DNA of 64,000 nucleotides, from contig NZ_JAFCMM010000001.1 of assembly GCF_018131225.1 (NCBI RefSeq), forward strand, positions 1,984,001 to 2,048,000. The letters are read 5' to 3'. Positions 63,337 to 64,000 of the stretch are shown here, one piece after another. The translations under genes and the position numbers were made by a program. The DNA is from Bradyrhizobium sp. U87765 SZCCT0048. Its GTDB lineage: Bacteria; Pseudomonadota; Alphaproteobacteria; Rhizobiales; Xanthobacteraceae. Position 1 is the first letter of the stretch. Each line of letters starts with the position of its first letter. A model generated the notes under the pieces. That model was not told the DNA's origin. It worked only from the letters and a program-made list of their open reading frames with translations, and made no database searches.

Positions 63337-64000
63337 CTATCCTCTTGAAATGCCTTCGCTACGATGCGGGCGCGGCGTGTAGCCGTCAGCCGTGATGATG
63401 GGCAGATGAGTCCAGCCGTTGTCAGGGAGCCGCATCCACGCGCCGGCGGCCAGCGCACCACCATCGACGACAATGGTAGATCCGCTGATCCAGCCGGACA
63501 GCCGCGGCGACGCCAGGAACAAGGCTGCGCCCGCGGAATCGCTTCCCTCTCCGAAGCGTCCGATTGGAAACCAGCGGCCAAGATAATCCCGGTTCTCGGG
63601 CGGAACCCGTGAGGTTGCGGTGATCTGGGCTGTATTGGTGGTTTCCGGCGCGATCGCATTGACGCGAATGCCATACTGGCCGAGCTCAACAGCGAGGCTT
63701 CGCGTAAAGCCGGTGATCGCCGCCTTGAACGCCGAATAGACCACGGAGAGCGGAATGCCGCGAAATGCCTCGATCGTGGAAACGTTGATGATGCTCCCGT
63801 CCTTGCCGCTCCTCCGTATCAGCGGGATCGCGGCCCTGGACATGAGCAGCACATGCCGCAGGTTGATCGCATAGAGAGCATCCCACTGCTCTTCGGTCGA
63901 ATCCGCGAACTCCGTTTTATGACCCAGATAGTCGCCGACATTGTTGACCAGGACATCGAGGCGGCCGAAATGCTTGTCGACCTCGCCAATGACACGCCCG
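63337..64000 (-). CDS. SDR-family oxidoreductase, 5' end outside the window
   Basis: The frame is open to the window edge; its start lies beyond 64000. The visible part begins in the middle of the fold (HFGRLDVLVNNVGDYLGHK), so only the first 70-80 residues, with the cofactor glycines, are missing. The catalytic Ser is in NVSTIEAF and Tyr-Lys in VVYSAFKAA. A C-terminal extension of about 35 residues after the usual SGSTIVVDGG is longer than in most SDRs (WMRLPDNGWTHLP). It is first of the visible minus-strand cluster. Confidence 0.88.
   Translation of the reverse strand, partial: GRVIGEVDKHFGRLDVLVNNVGDYLGHKTEFADSTEEQWDALYAINLRHVLLMSRAAIPLIRRSGKDGSIINVSTIEAFRGIPLSVVYSAFKAAITGFTRSLAVELGQYGIRVNAIAPETTNTAQITATSRVPPENRDYLGRWFPIGRFGEGSDSAGAALFLASPRLSGWISGSTIVVDGGALAAGAWMRLPDNGWTHLPIITADGYTPRPHRSEGISRG

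Overview
The window is high-GC DNA, densely packed with genes. It looks like a chromosomal segment of an alphaproteobacterium, most likely Bradyrhizobiaceae-type (Rhodopseudomonas/Bradyrhizobium relatives). That placement is inferred from the bacteriophytochrome with an HWE kinase and receiver, the GGAAC-type ECF promoters, the PRC-barrel protein and the Omp25-like barrels. No rRNA, tRNA or transposase was recognised.

Layout. (1) 1-1827: an FMN-binding PNPOx-family protein and a ferredoxin-reductase-like flavoprotein. (2) 1858-12049: a complete type I-C CRISPR-Cas locus, leader - 5-repeat array - cas3 - cas5c-cas8c-cas7c-cas4-cas1-cas2 - leader - 23-repeat array. The two leaders are related, and each begins exactly 180 bp before its first repeat. 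The two arrays differ by two bases in the repeat loop. (3) 12234-17985: a decayed PepSY membrane gene, then exported proteins on the minus strand (beta-propeller lactonase, sugar dehydrogenase-like cytochrome c, TonB-C-like protein, trypsin-like protease) and a PRC-barrel protein on the plus strand. (4) 18116-21279: bphO-bphP light sensing. (5) 21721-27427: an LLM flavin monooxygenase, a 2-hydroxy-acid oxidase/permease pair with a divergent GntR regulator and a near-ideal operator, and a truncated cation-efflux remnant. (6) 26816-33716: a family-5 peptide/nickel-type ABC importer operon ending in an SDR and an XRE-cupin regulator. One half of its double ATPase looks catalytically dead. (7) 34319-44396: a LodA/LodB-like quinoprotein operon with a periplasmic RidA-like protein, a divergent two-component system with a 7TM-DISM kinase, and a four-barrel outer-membrane fusion protein. 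Matching tandem 10-bp repeats lie upstream of the LodA-like operon and of the barrel gene. (8) 44447-50843: small stress-type proteins, a HAD phosphatase, an SLT transglycosylase, a PAS-GGDEF-EAL protein and a TetR regulator. (9) 50886-64000: one long minus-strand catabolic cluster of SDRs, LuxR regulator, MDR reductase, FadJ-like enzyme, IpdA/IpdB-like CoA transferase, acyl-CoA dehydrogenase, phosphotransferase, thiolase and VOC protein. It resembles a CoA-dependent ring or side-chain degradation pathway.

The best candidate for an undescribed system is region 7. A Tat-exported protein with the cysteine and tryptophan expected for a CTQ cofactor, its flavoprotein maturase and an exported imine-deaminase homologue sit in one operon. 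Shared repeat elements suggest, but do not prove, that the adjacent two-component system co-controls them with an outer-membrane protein. All functional statements rest on motif and family recognition by eye; no database search was run.
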